A stretch of 64,000 bases of DNA from an uncultured Acidimicrobiales bacterium (GTDB taxonomy: Bacteria; Actinomycetota; Acidimicrobiia; Acidimicrobiales; SZUA-35), in NCBI GenBank assembly GCA_937997485.1, contig CALKTH010000037.1, positions 26,830-90,829 of the forward strand. The letters are read 5' to 3'. The position numbers and the translations under genes are program-made. The notes under the pieces are model-generated. The model saw only the letters and a program-made list of their open reading frames with translations, made no database searches and was not told the DNA's origin. Numbering within the stretch: position 1 is the first letter of the stretch; every line of letters starts with the position of its first letter. Shown here piece after piece: positions 44,218 through 53,587 of the stretch.

Positions 44218-45563
44218 CAGTTGGCTCCCATGCTGTTCCACACGACACGATTGATTTCGTTCTCGAGCCATTCCTGGCGGCCCGACTCTGGCGCCGGGTC
44301 CAAGCCGTCCGCGACGGCGCGGTCGGCAAGGCTGGCCAGGTCGACCGAGCCTCCGAGAATCTCCTGGCCGAGTTCACTTGACCATCCGGCGTAGCGGGCA
44401 TCGCGAACGTCTTCGACGACACCGTCTTCGAGCAGGGCGGCAGCGGCGAGCAGTGATTGGGCCAGCGTGTCCACGGCGCCGACGTGGCCGTGGAAGAGAT
44501 CGATGCGGTCCATGCTTTGGCGTCGGAGCTTGGTGTCGAAGTTGAACCCGCCGCTCGTGAAGCCACCGCCGCGGAGGATCTCGTACATCACCGGAGTGAG
44601 CTCATCGACAGAGTTCGGGAACTGATCGGTGTCCCACCCGTTCTGGGGGTCGCCTCGGTTCGCGTCGATGCTGCCGAAAATGCCATTGTCCATGGCGTAG
44701 GCAACCTCGTGGTGGAACGAGTGTCCGGAGAGCGTGGCGTGATTCGCCTCGATGTTGACGAAGTACTCACCGAGCAGGTCGTACCGGTCGAGGAAGCCGT
44801 GGACGGTGGATGAGTCGTAGTCGTATTGGTGCTTGGTGGGCTCCTGGGGCTTTGGCTCGAGGAGGAGCAGGCCCTTGAATCCAATGGACCGTTTGTAGTC
44901 GGCGACGAGATGGAGGAACCGGGCGAACTGATCGGCTTCCTGCTTCATGCGGGTGTTGAGCAGCGTCTCGTAGCCTTCACGGCCGCCCCAGAGCACGTAG
45001 TTCTCGCCGCCGAGTTGGTTCGTCACATCGAGCATCTTGCGAACTTGAGCAGCGGCGTGCTGGAAGACCTCGGGGTTCGGGTTGGTCGCCGCGCCTGCCG
45101 CATAGCGCGGGTGCCCGAACAGGTTCGCCGTGCCCCACAGGAGTTTCACGCCCGATTCTTCCATCTTGCCCGCTGCCCGCTCGACGAGTCGGTCCAGGTT
45201 GGCGTGGCTCTCGGCCAGCGTGTCGCCCTCCGGAGCCATGTCAACGTCGTGGAAGCAGTAGTAGGGAACGCCGAGCTTGGCAAAGAACTCGAAGGCAGCA
45301 TCTTGCTTGGCGAACGCGGCCTCGATGGGATCAAGGCCCACCTCGTTCCACGGCCGGTCGAAGGTTCCGGCGCCGAAGACGTCACTGCCGGGCCAAGCAA
45401 AGCTGTGCCAGTAGCAGACGGCCATCCGGAGATGATCTTCCATGCGCTTGCCAGCCACCATCCGATCGGGGTCGTACACCTGGTAACCGAGGCCACCTTC
45501 GGGAACGGGGGCGCCGGCGGGCGCCACGGGCTCGGGTACTTCGGCAAAGAACGATGCAGTCAC
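44217..45563 (-). CDS. xylA: Xylose isomerase
   Basis: 448 residues from GTG 45563, the position that best matches the family N-terminus (FFAEVPEPV, then [17 protein letters not shown]); an ATG 54 bases further upstream is the alternative. Catalytic His-Asp is in [11 protein letters not shown], the Lys/Glu site in [18 protein letters not shown], and metal ligands in [19 protein letters not shown] and FNFDTKLRR. It isomerises xylose to xylulose and often glucose to fructose. No xylulokinase is nearby, and it is co-transcribed with an SDR. Confidence 0.92.
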   Translation of the reverse strand: MTASFFAEVPEPVAPAGAPVPEGGLGYQVYDPDRMVAGKRMEDHLRMAVCYWHSFAWPGSDVFGAGTFDRPWNEVGLDPIEAAFAKQDAAFEFFAKLGVPYYCFHDVDMAPEGDTLAESHANLDRLVERAAGKMEESGVKLLWGTANLFGHPRYAAGAATNPNPEVFQHAAAQVRKMLDVTNQLGGENYVLWGGREGYETLLNTRMKQEADQFARFLHLVADYKRSIGFKGLLLLEPKPQEPTKHQYDYDSSTVHGFLDRYDLLGEYFVNIEANHATLSGHSFHHEVAYAMDNGIFGSIDANRGDPQNGWDTDQFPNSVDELTPVMYEILRGGGFTSGGFNFDTKLRRQSMDRIDLFHGHVGAVDTLAQSLLAAAALLEDGVVEDVRDARYAGWSSELGQEILGGSVDLASLADRAVADGLDPAPESGRQEWLENEINRVVWNSMGAN

Positions 45564-45690
45564 CGGGTCATCATGCCCGAGCCGGGCACGGAGCGGCGAG
45601 CGGTGAAGCAACTTCATTGCGGCCGAGACGGCCAGTCTTGACTGTGCAAAGATTGCCGCTGCTCTGCTCCACGAACTTCGAAGGATTCTC

Positions 45691-47070
45691 ATGACCGACG
45701 TTGATGCTCAGCCGACCAGCAACCGGTATCTCTCCGGTGCCATGGCTCCGGTCGCCGACGAGGTCACGGCCTTCGATCTGCCTGTCTCCGGCACTCTGCC
45801 TGAGGAGTTCGAAGGGCGTTGGCTGCGCAATGGTCCGAACCCGATCGGCGAAGTGGAGAACCCCATGCGTCATCACTGGTTTATGGGTGATGGCATGGTG
45901 CACGGTGTCCGCCTGAGTGGCGGCAAGGCCGAGTGGTACCGGAACCGCTGGGTCCGGGGCGACCGGGTGGCCGATGCGCTGGGCCAGCCCCGCCTTCCGG
46001 GCAAGGCGTTCGGTGGCCGGACGATGACCGGCCCGAACACGAACGTGGGCGGCTGGGCCGGCAAGACATGGGCCATGGTCGAGGCCGGTGGCACACCGGT
46101 CGAGCTGAGCTACGAGCTGGAGAGCCTGGCCTGGAACGGATTCGAAGACACGCTGCAGGGCGCCTTCTCGGCCCATCCGAAGTTCGATCCTGCCACTCGC
46201 GAACTCCATGCGATGACGTACTCGTATCCAGACATGCTGGACAAGCTGCAGTACGTGATCGTCGGGGACGACGGACGGGTGAGTAAGACCGTGGACATTC
46301 CCATGGAGGGCATGCCAATGGTCCACGACATGTCACTCACACCCAACTGGGCGGTGATCTACGACCTCGGCGTCACCGTGCGTTTCGACATGATGGGTGA
46401 GTACCCGTTCCCGATCGGCTGGAACGACGAGCACGCCACTCGGGTCGGGCTCCTGCCCCGCAACGGCACCGCCGAGGAGATCGTGTGGGCCGAGGTCGAT
46501 CCGTGCATGGTCTTCCATCCGCTGAACGCCTACGAAGACGACGAAGGCCGAGTTGTCATCGACCTTTGTCGGTACGAGCGATTGTTCGATCGAGACCTGG
46601 TCGGGCCCTTCAATCTCGATGCGCCTCCCACCCTCGATCGATGGACGATCAACCCGGCCACGCCGGGAGCCAAGGTTCATGAGGAACGAGTCGATGATCG
46701 GGCGCACGAGTTCCCTCGTCACGATCCGCGGGTTGGTCTCCAGAGGCATCAGTACGGCTACACCGCTTCGCTCGACTACGACATCCCAACCGTTCACGGC
46801 TCGATCTTCAAGACGAACTTCGTGACCGGGGAAGCCGAAGAACATTCCTTTGGCGGAACGAAGGGTGGCGCCGAGCCCGTGTTCATTCCGAGGGAGCACA
46901 GCACGGCCGAGGACGACGGATGGATCATGGTGCTGGTGCACGATCAACCCAACGAAACGGCCGAACTCCAGATCCTTGATGCCCAGGAATTCGGCGCTCC
47001 TGCGGTGGCCACGATCGAGCTCCCACAGCGGGTACCGATCGGGTTCCACGGAAATTGGGTGCCTGGCTGA
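45691..47070 (+). CDS. Carotenoid oxygenase-family dioxygenase
   Basis: 459 residues. The four iron-binding histidines are visible in [29 protein letters not shown] and [28 protein letters not shown] is also a family signature. These seven-bladed propeller enzymes cleave double bonds of carotenoids, apocarotenoids or lignostilbenes. ATG 45691 has GAAGGA upstream. It is divergent from xylA and followed by two palindromes before the secreted-protein operon. Confidence 0.9.
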   Translation: MTDVDAQPTSNRYLSGAMAPVADEVTAFDLPVSGTLPEEFEGRWLRNGPNPIGEVENPMRHHWFMGDGMVHGVRLSGGKAEWYRNRWVRGDRVADALGQPRLPGKAFGGRTMTGPNTNVGGWAGKTWAMVEAGGTPVELSYELESLAWNGFEDTLQGAFSAHPKFDPATRELHAMTYSYPDMLDKLQYVIVGDDGRVSKTVDIPMEGMPMVHDMSLTPNWAVIYDLGVTVRFDMMGEYPFPIGWNDEHATRVGLLPRNGTAEEIVWAEVDPCMVFHPLNAYEDDEGRVVIDLCRYERLFDRDLVGPFNLDAPPTLDRWTINPATPGAKVHEERVDDRAHEFPRHDPRVGLQRHQYGYTASLDYDIPTVHGSIFKTNFVTGEAEEHSFGGTKGGAEPVFIPREHSTAEDDGWIMVLVHDQPNETAELQILDAQEFGAPAVATIELPQRVPIGFHGNWVPG

Positions 47071-47071
47071 T

Positions 47072-47110
47072 GGGCCGTACGGCCCCTTTCTGACAATCGG
47101 CCCGGGCCGA
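47072..47110. promoter_or_regulatory. Two perfect palindromes between the carotenoid oxygenase and the secreted-protein operon
   Basis: GGGCCGTACGGCCC (47072-47085) directly follows the oxygenase stop and is followed by CTTTCT, so it could act as a short terminator. TCGGCCCGGGCCGA (47097-47110) lies ten bases before the GTG at 47121 and would overlap the ribosome binding region, so it may be an operator or a translation-controlling hairpin. Both roles are inferred from symmetry and position. Confidence 0.5.
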
Positions 47111-47120
47111 CGTTGAGAGG

Positions 47121-47711
47121 GTGCCGTCATCGTTGCTGAGCAAATGGCGAGGTGTAGGGATTGCCCTGCTCCTCTCCTGCGCCGTGGTTGTGGTCCTTGC
47201 CACGGCCTCGACGTCTTCGGCGCGCTTCTCCGCCCAGACCGACAACCAGAGCAATCTGTTTCAGGCCGCCACAATGGAGCTGACGGTGGACTCCGGTCGC
47301 CAACTGTTCCTCGACGGCACCGGTCTATACCCCGGTTTGGAGCTGGAGAACTGCATCGTCGTGACCTATCGAGGTTCGCTCGATGACATCGACGTCCGCC
47401 TGAGTGCTACCCGCACGGCGGGAACGTTGGACCGATTCTTCGACCTGGATCTCGAGATCGGCACTGGATCGTTGACGGACTGCTCAGACTTCCGGACTCG
47501 CGGCTCGCTCTTCTCCGGAACCCTCGCCGATCTCGAGGCTCGGCACGCCTCGTACCCGACGGGGTTGATCCTCGCAGCGTCCATCAGCGATGGCGCAACG
47601 GTGACCGTGCGAGCCTCCGGACGTCTGCAAGACACCAACGATGCGCAGGGAGTTGCCGGGCAGTTCCTGGCCACCGTCGAAGCACGACAAGCATCCGGGG
47701 GCACGCCGTGA
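47121..47711 (+). CDS. Secreted TasA/camelysin-like protein, type A (first copy)
   Basis: 196 residues from GTG 47121 (AGAGG directly precedes it). The signal segment ALLLSCAVVVVLATASTSSARFSAQ resembles the long SipW-dependent signals of TasA/CalY proteins, with likely processing at or after STSSA. The mature part is a beta-rich domain with two cysteines (ELENCIVVTYRG and LTDCSDFRTRG). It aligns with the protein at 50677 through C-I/V-V-x-Y-x-G, TGSxxDCSxF and GSL. It probably forms surface fibres or binds to them. Its stop overlaps the peptidase start as GTGA. Confidence 0.72.
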   Translation: MPSSLLSKWRGVGIALLLSCAVVVVLATASTSSARFSAQTDNQSNLFQAATMELTVDSGRQLFLDGTGLYPGLELENCIVVTYRGSLDDIDVRLSATRTAGTLDRFFDLDLEIGTGSLTDCSDFRTRGSLFSGTLADLEARHASYPTGLILAASISDGATVTVRASGRLQDTNDAQGVAGQFLATVEARQASGGTP

Positions 47712-50677
47712 TTCCCCGTCTCAAAGCACTGATCTCGCCCACGTTGTGGCTCTTCCTCTGGTTGTACCTCTACCTCGTCGCTGTGCTCGGCGTCTGGGTG
47801 CTGGTTGCGTGGGGAGCAACGGGATGGCAGCCCACGACTGTGACGAGCGGGTCGATGGCACCGACCATTCGAACCGGCGACGTTGTCTTCGTTGCCGAAG
47901 CAGAAGAGGACCTGGTCGCCCAGCGCACCATTGTGCTCTTCACCGATGACGAGGGAGAGCAGATTCTCCACCGCGTGTTCGCCGTGACCGATGCGGGGTA
48001 TGTGACGAAGGGCGATGCGAACGTCGACCCCGATGTGCAGCCCGTGTCGATCGACCGGGTGGACGGAATCGGCCGCTTGGTCGTGCCTTTGGTTGGCCTC
48101 CCGATCGCATGGTGGCAACGAGGTGAACACCTCGCCATTGGGGCGTGGCTGATTCTCACCTTCGGCACCGCCTTCGTCGGTTTCGCCCGGACCACAGGCT
48201 GGCGTTCCTTCCAGCGCAACGCCCGCCGCCCGGGTTCAGAGATCACGCAGAAGGCGGTGCGGCAGGTTCGCATGCTCGTCGCCGTGATGATCCTCAGCCA
48301 GTTCCTGATTGACTCCTCGCGCTTCGAGGTCGGCTTCGCGCCCATTCCTCCGTACGTCGTTCTCGGCGTGAGTCTTGGGCTTCTCGCCGCGACCAACACG
48401 CTGTCGAGCAAGGTGGCGAGCCAGGGCGACACACAGTGGAACGAGCGATGGTCGGCAGCAGAGCTGGCGATCGACACCATGCTGGTGATCGGCGTGACGA
48501 CCACGACGGGCACCACCGGCATCGGTTGGGTGCTGTTCGCTCTCCCCATCATCGAGGCTGCTGCTCGATTCCGGCTTGCGGGAGCACTCACGCACTGGAT
48601 GATCCTGACCGGCACCACGATCGCGATTCGAGTCACGATCGGCGCTCGCGGCAAGGAGAGCTCGGTCACGCTGATGGACGATCTCGATCGGTTGGTCGAT
48701 CAGCTCAGCGTGCTGCTCCTCGTCGTGATTCCCGGTGCCTACCTGGCCGAGCAGCTCGTCACGGATGTGCTGCGCCAGCGCCACGCCACGAGTGCGGCGG
48801 AGTACCGAGGCCAGATCTTGGAGCGGGTGGCCACGCTGGGCAAAGAGGTCTCCCACATCGAACGGGATTTGTTCGACACGCTGACGAAGGGCATCACCAC
48901 GCTTGGGATCGACACCGCTGACGTGGTCACGTCCACACCCGACGGCGGCTGGACGGTTTTGAGCCGGTCCTATCGCTCCGATGCAATCGGCCGAGGAGTC
49001 ACCGCAGCGCTTCCCGTTCCAGGTCAACCCGGCAGCGGTCTGCGGCCTGACGACATGGAACTTGCTGCGGTCGAAGTCGATCGAGACGATCCCGATGAGG
49101 CCGATCGCCACGCAATGCGGACCTCGCCCTTCAGCTCGATGATTCGCCTGTCGGTGGATGGACCCAAGGGCACCACGATTGCTGTTCGGGCCGGCACAAC
49201 GGCCGCAGCGAAGATCGACCCAGAGATCGTCGACGCACTCCAGCTCCTGCTCGCCCAGGGCATGGTGGGTATGGAGAACAACAACTTGGTCGACGAGCTC
49301 CGTCAGTTGCACGACCGGGTTCGAATTCAAGCCACCGAGGACGCGCTCACGGGTCTGCCGAACCGGCGCTTACTCCTTGAAAGGGTCGACGAAATCACTG
49401 CACGGCGTGCAGACAACGAGGCCGAGTTCGCCGATGAGTGTGCGAAGACGTCCCTCCTGTTCCTCGACCTGAACGGCTTCAAGCCGGTCAACGATCGCTT
49501 CGGACACGAAGCCGGTGACGAACTGCTGGTTGCAGTAGCCCGTCGACTGCTCAACGTCGTTGGCGATCGAGGCATGGTGGCCCGCATCGGCGGCGACGAG
49601 TTCACGATCCTGCTCCCCCACGAGCACGAACATGCCGTCGAGCACATCATCGACGATGTGGTCGAAACCATCGGCGACTCGTTCGCTCTCTCGGACGCAA
49701 CCGTGTCGATTTCGACATCGCTCGGCGTCGCCCAGCTCCATGACTGCGAGCACTCTGAGGAGTTCATTCGTCGGGCCGACGTGGCCATGTACCGGGCCAA
49801 GAATGATCCGACCGTCCATTGGAAGCGGTACGAAGAGTCGATGGATATCGCCGCTCGCCGGGCGGCCGAGCTGGCTCCCTATCTGGCTGCCGCGATCGAG
49901 AACGACGATCTGACCCTCCACTTCCAGCCGTTGGTGAGTGCCCGCACTCGCAAGATCGCCGGTGTCGAAGCACTTCTGCGCTGGACGTCCGCCGAGTTTG
50001 GTGCCGTTCGTCCCGACGAGTTGGTGAACGTGGCTGAGACCAACGGTTTGCACGATCAATTGAATCTCTGGATTCTGGAACGGGCGGCAGCCACCGTTGC
50101 CGACTGGCAGCGCCTGTTCGAGATCCCCGACCTGTTCCTCACGGTGAACGCATCACCCAAGGAACTCCAGTCCCGCCAGCTGGCGTCGAACGTGAGCCGT
50201 GCGCTTCTGCTCTCGGGCCTCGACCCAACGGCGTTGATCGTCGAGATCAGCGAACGAGTCGCGACTGAGCCCGACGTGAACATGGCACGCTCACTCGAGC
50301 AGCTTTCCTCGCTCGGTGTTCGTGTTGTGCTCGATGACTTCGGCCAGGCCCAGACGTCGTTGGCCCACCTCCGCCAGCTCCCGTTGATCGGCATCAAGCT
50401 CGATCGACAGCTGGTCGTCCAGGCTGCGGAACGTCGAGAAGACCTCGTCATCTTGAACTCGATGGTGAGCCTGGCTCACGACCTGAGCCTGCGGGTCGTT
50501 GCCGAGGGTGTGGAGACCGAAGAGCAATTCGGTGTCGTCGCCGACGCTGGCGTTGATCTGATCCAGGGCTACCTGGTCGGCCGACCCGTGCCAGCCGAGG
50601 ACTTGCGGGCGCAGTTCTTCAGCGGTGAAGTTGAACTCGTCGACGAGGAACTGCTCCGAGAGATGGGGGCCAACTGA
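47708..50677 (+). CDS. ER/SipW-type signal peptidase fused to GGDEF and EAL cyclic-di-GMP domains
   Basis: 989 residues in one frame. Residues 14-36 are a membrane helix followed by an S26B signal peptidase: catalytic Ser-49 in TSGSMAPTIRTGDVV, and ILHRVFAV supplying His-88 instead of the bacterial Lys, with GDANVD (102-107) as the third conserved box. About six membrane helices span 120-350. A coiled segment and a GAF-like region (about 365-535) lead to a GGDEF domain with intact RIGGDEF (626-632) but no RxxD inhibitory site, then an EAL domain with EAL (754), Asn-814, Glu-846, DDFG (876), Lys-897, Glu-933 and QGY (953). It should cleave exported substrates outside while making and degrading cyclic di-GMP inside. 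The GTG start overlaps the first secreted-protein gene; its TGA shares a base with the next ATG. Confidence 0.85.
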   Translation: MIPRLKALISPTLWLFLWLYLYLVAVLGVWVLVAWGATGWQPTTVTSGSMAPTIRTGDVVFVAEAEEDLVAQRTIVLFTDDEGEQILHRVFAVTDAGYVTKGDANVDPDVQPVSIDRVDGIGRLVVPLVGLPIAWWQRGEHLAIGAWLILTFGTAFVGFARTTGWRSFQRNARRPGSEITQKAVRQVRMLVAVMILSQFLIDSSRFEVGFAPIPPYVVLGVSLGLLAATNTLSSKVASQGDTQWNERWSAAELAIDTMLVIGVTTTTGTTGIGWVLFALPIIEAAARFRLAGALTHWMILTGTTIAIRVTIGARGKESSVTLMDDLDRLVDQLSVLLLVVIPGAYLAEQLVTDVLRQRHATSAAEYRGQILERVATLGKEVSHIERDLFDTLTKGITTLGIDTADVVTSTPDGGWTVLSRSYRSDAIGRGVTAALPVPGQPGSGLRPDDMELAAVEVDRDDPDEADRHAMRTSPFSSMIRLSVDGPKGTTIAVRAGTTAAAKIDPEIVDALQLLLAQGMVGMENNNLVDELRQLHDRVRIQATEDALTGLPNRRLLLERVDEITARRADNEAEFADECAKTSLLFLDLNGFKPVNDRFGHEAGDELLVAVARRLLNVVGDRGMVARIGGDEFTILLPHEHEHAVEHIIDDVVETIGDSFALSDATVSISTSLGVAQLHDCEHSEEFIRRADVAMYRAKNDPTVHWKRYEESMDIAARRAAELAPYLAAAIENDDLTLHFQPLVSARTRKIAGVEALLRWTSAEFGAVRPDELVNVAETNGLHDQLNLWILERAAATVADWQRLFEIPDLFLTVNASPKELQSRQLASNVSRALLLSGLDPTALIVEISERVATEPDVNMARSLEQLSSLGVRVVLDDFGQAQTSLAHLRQLPLIGIKLDRQLVVQAAERREDLVILNSMVSLAHDLSLRVVAEGVETEEQFGVVADAGVDLIQGYLVGRPVPAEDLRAQFFSGEVELVDEELLREMGAN

Positions 50678-51276
50678 TGGCGCGCCCACTTGATCGCCAG
50701 CGGACGACACCTGAACTGGTCACCCACGATCGACAGGTTGCTCGCAGTACGGCTCGCGCGTTTGCCGCTGCCGCCGCCGCACTCTTGGTCTCCACGCTCG
50801 TGGTCGCCCGATCAGATGCGGCGCTCCTCAACGACGGCACCGGCAACGCCACGACCTTCGAGGCGGGCACGATCGCCCTCTCCGACGATGACAACGGCCG
50901 GTCTCTCTTCGACCTGTCGAACATGTCGCCCGGCAATCCGAGCGAACAGTGCATCACGGTTGGGTATGAGGGTTCGATCCTGCCGGTTGACGTGAACATG
51001 AACGTCACCGCTCAGGGGCCGCTGACCAACTTCCTGATCACCCGTGTGGAACGTGGCACAGGTGGCTCGTTCGATGACTGTTCCGGGTTCGAAGCTGACG
51101 AGATCGTGTTCGAAGGCTCGCTCTCGCAGCTGGCGAATGCTGAGCTGACGGGCGCTCGCGTGCTCAACGATGGCACCCAACTTACCTTCCGCTTTGTGTT
51201 CGACTTGGCTGACGAGGCCGGTGCGATTGGTGCCGCCGCGAGCTCATCCATCGTCTGGGAGGCACTTCCCGCATGA
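50677..51276 (+). CDS. Secreted TasA/camelysin-like protein, type A (second copy)
   Basis: 199 residues. A 30-residue charged N-terminus precedes the signal helix FAAAAAALLVSTLVVARSDAA, with likely cleavage after SDAA. The mature domain repeats the pattern seen at 47121: EQCITVGYEGS, GGSFDDCSGFEADE and FEGSLSQL, so the two are paralogues with a shared disulfide pair. The ATG shares one base with the stop of the peptidase-GGDEF-EAL gene, and the next gene overlaps by four bases. It should be a substrate of one of the flanking signal peptidases. Confidence 0.72.
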   Translation: MARPLDRQRTTPELVTHDRQVARSTARAFAAAAAALLVSTLVVARSDAALLNDGTGNATTFEAGTIALSDDDNGRSLFDLSNMSPGNPSEQCITVGYEGSILPVDVNMNVTAQGPLTNFLITRVERGTGGSFDDCSGFEADEIVFEGSLSQLANAELTGARVLNDGTQLTFRFVFDLADEAGAIGAAASSSIVWEALPA

Positions 51277-51872
51277 TGCGTCGCGTTGTCGGAACCGTGG
51301 CGCTCCTCCTGTTGGTGATTGCCATCCCGGTGCTGCTCTCCAGTGCAGGGAGCACCTCGAGCGCTCGCTTCGGCGCGTCCGAGGCGATCGGCCCGAACCG
51401 CTTGGCAGCGGCAACGCTGTCCATCGCTCCCGGTGCGCAAACCCAGGAGTTCGTCATTGCCGCCATGGCTCCTGGCGACGTCACTCGGGGGCGCCTCGAC
51501 ATCGTGAACGACGGGGACCTCCCGCTGCGCTATTCGCTCACATCTGAAGGAGACGACAGCACGCTGGCTCAAGCCCTAGAGCTGACGGTCTGGACTGCCC
51601 GCACATGTGAGGAGCGTCCCCCCAGTGCTCGCGCGACACTCTTCCGTGCTGCTCCTCTGAGTGAAGCCGAAGAAGTCTTCGGCAATCGCCGGCCGGGACA
51701 TGATTCCGGTGATCGCACGCTGGACCCGAGAGATCAAGAGACGCTCTGCTACACGATCGTTCTCCCGCTCGATGCGGGAAATGGGCTGCAAGGCCTGACT
51801 GCGGCCCACACCATCGTCGCCTACGCCGAACATGACCTCGTCGCTCAGCGCGAGGTCGAGCTGAACCCATGA
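51273..51872 (+). CDS. Secreted TasA/camelysin-like protein, type B (first copy)
   Basis: 199 residues. Signal helix VGTVALLLLVIAIPVLLSSA followed by GSTSSARFGASE, the SipW-type junction. The mature part has the classical camelysin pattern MAPGDVTRGRLDIVNDG and LPLRYSLTSEGDD, then a Cys pair (RTCEE, ETLCYTIVLPL) and the motif DSGDRTL. These last elements are shared with the gene at 54474, defining a second paralogous pair. ATG 51273 overlaps the previous stop as ATGA and its own stop overlaps the second peptidase. Confidence 0.75.
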   Translation: MMRRVVGTVALLLLVIAIPVLLSSAGSTSSARFGASEAIGPNRLAAATLSIAPGAQTQEFVIAAMAPGDVTRGRLDIVNDGDLPLRYSLTSEGDDSTLAQALELTVWTARTCEERPPSARATLFRAAPLSEAEEVFGNRRPGHDSGDRTLDPRDQETLCYTIVLPLDAGNGLQGLTAAHTIVAYAEHDLVAQREVELNP

Positions 51873-53587
51873 CGAGACATCGGACGTCCGTCCGACGCGT
51901 GGTCGACATCGGGTCGTGGGCCGCGATCGTGCTCGTCTCTGTGATGGCGATTGGCATCACGGTTGGCCTCGTCGCGGGCTATCGGCCGATCGCGATCACG
52001 ACGGGGTCAATGGCGCCTTGGGCTCCGACGGGCTCGCTCGTTGTCGCCCGCCCGGTCCCGGCCGAGGACATTGTGGTGGGAGACGTGATCGTGATGCAGC
52101 ACGCCGAACGTTCCACCATCACCCACCGAGTGATCGAACGGCGCCGAGTTCGCGGGCAGCTGGAGGTTCTCACGCAGGGCGACGCCAACGATCAGCGAGA
52201 TGCTGATGCGTATCGGCTGGCCGATCAGGAATTGGTTGGCAGCTTCGCACTGCCGTACGTCGGGCGCGGCTTGGCCGCTCTCGATCTCCGCTCGGTCCTC
52301 ATGCTCGCCGTTCTCGGTTCATTGGCCACGCTGGCTTCAACGGCGCTGCGCCTGATTTGGGAAGATCCGGAGGAGGTCGAAACGGGCGCCAATGACCCAC
52401 CGCAGGCTCTCCGGACGGGCAACTCAATCGTGGCGAAGGCGGGGGTCGTGGTCATCATGCTTGCTGCCTTCACGACGGACGTGTCGCTTGCTGCCTACAC
52501 GAGTGCCGAGCAGATCACCGACAATACGTTCGAGTCGCTCAACTGCTTCATGGCCGACGGTGTCACCCTCCAACGGGGTACGGCACAGAGCACGGCCGAC
52601 GAGACCATCAACCTTGCGATCAACGCCGTCGATCCGTCGAAGGCGTTCCTCCAGTTTTCGATTCGCAGTGGCACCGATGACGCTGCCGACTCGATGGTGA
52701 GGGGCGAGCTGACCTCGGCCACGACCGTGACGTTCACTCGCAACACCGATGCATTCTTTCCACCAACAATCGACATCGAGTGGGCCGTCATCGAATACGC
52801 CTGCGGAGTAGCCGTGCAACGGGGAAGCACCGTGGGCAACAACGGCGCGTTCCTCGATGTACCCATCGCTCCCGTGCCAGCCAGCCAATCCTTTTCGTTG
52901 GTCTCAGCGGCTCCCGGTGCTGCGTACGGCAACTACGACTTCAACGAGATCGTGCGCAGCGAAGTGCTGAACAACTCGACACTGCGGCTCACGGCGGACT
53001 TCGTCGATCCGTTCATGACCTATGCCTGGCAGGTCGTGACCTTCACTGGGAGCGGTGCGGCCTCGGTACAAAACTTGACGACCAGCTTCTTGGATGGGGA
53101 GACAACGAACACGCTCACGCTTGCGACACCAGTGGACTTGGGAACGACGCTCCTCATCGGTGGTGCGAACTCCAGCCAGACGGGGGCCAACATCGGCGAG
53201 CGGCATCTCCACGCAGAGCTGACGTCGCCGACCACCGTGCAGATCAGCCGGGGTGCGGGAACCGGAGTGCTTGGCGTGGGAGTCCAGGTGGTGCAACTGA
53301 ACGATGGCTCTGCGGTGCAACGGGGCGTGGTGACGCTGCCCGCGGGGGACACCCGGGAACCGGCCGCACTCGCCGCCGTCGACCAGACGATCGCCACGGC
53401 ATTCTCCACCGTCAACTTGCCAGGCTCGGCGTCCGGTGGCTCGACGGACTACACCGCGACCAACCTCGTCGGCGAGGCCTCCGCGACGTTCACGATCAAC
53501 ACGCCCACCCAACTCGTGATCGAACGGAATTCTCAGCTCGGTAGTGCCACCTTCGCTTGGCAGGTGGTCGAGTGGGGCAGAAACTAG
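51869..53587 (+). CDS. SipW-type signal peptidase fused to a signal-peptide-like segment and repeat cargo
   Basis: 572 residues. Residues 17-38 are a membrane helix; the S26B peptidase follows with Ser-47 in ITTGSMAPWAPTGSLVV, His-86 in ITHRVIER and QGDAND (103-108). A second helix is at 143-165. Residues 189-222 then look like a SipW-type export signal: hydrophobic AGVVVIMLAAF, then SLAAYTSAEQITDNTF, as at the start of mature TasA proteins. Residues 232-572 are four repeats of about 83 residues, marked by QRG at 235, 317 and 484 (diverged at 400) and W/V-x-V-V at 305, 387, 473 and 565. The simplest reading is a peptidase carrying its own cleavable cargo. It ends the five-gene overlap chain. 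Confidence 0.82.
   Translation: MTRHRTSVRRVVDIGSWAAIVLVSVMAIGITVGLVAGYRPIAITTGSMAPWAPTGSLVVARPVPAEDIVVGDVIVMQHAERSTITHRVIERRRVRGQLEVLTQGDANDQRDADAYRLADQELVGSFALPYVGRGLAALDLRSVLMLAVLGSLATLASTALRLIWEDPEEVETGANDPPQALRTGNSIVAKAGVVVIMLAAFTTDVSLAAYTSAEQITDNTFESLNCFMADGVTLQRGTAQSTADETINLAINAVDPSKAFLQFSIRSGTDDAADSMVRGELTSATTVTFTRNTDAFFPPTIDIEWAVIEYACGVAVQRGSTVGNNGAFLDVPIAPVPASQSFSLVSAAPGAAYGNYDFNEIVRSEVLNNSTLRLTADFVDPFMTYAWQVVTFTGSGAASVQNLTTSFLDGETTNTLTLATPVDLGTTLLIGGANSSQTGANIGERHLHAELTSPTTVQISRGAGTGVLGVGVQVVQLNDGSAVQRGVVTLPAGDTREPAALAAVDQTIATAFSTVNLPGSASGGSTDYTATNLVGEASATFTINTPTQLVIERNSQLGSATFAWQVVEWGRN

Noticed and set aside
48236..49330. A 364-codon minus-strand frame inside the peptidase-GGDEF-EAL gene
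   Set aside because: Shadow of the fusion gene; checking it also gave no reason to split that gene in two.
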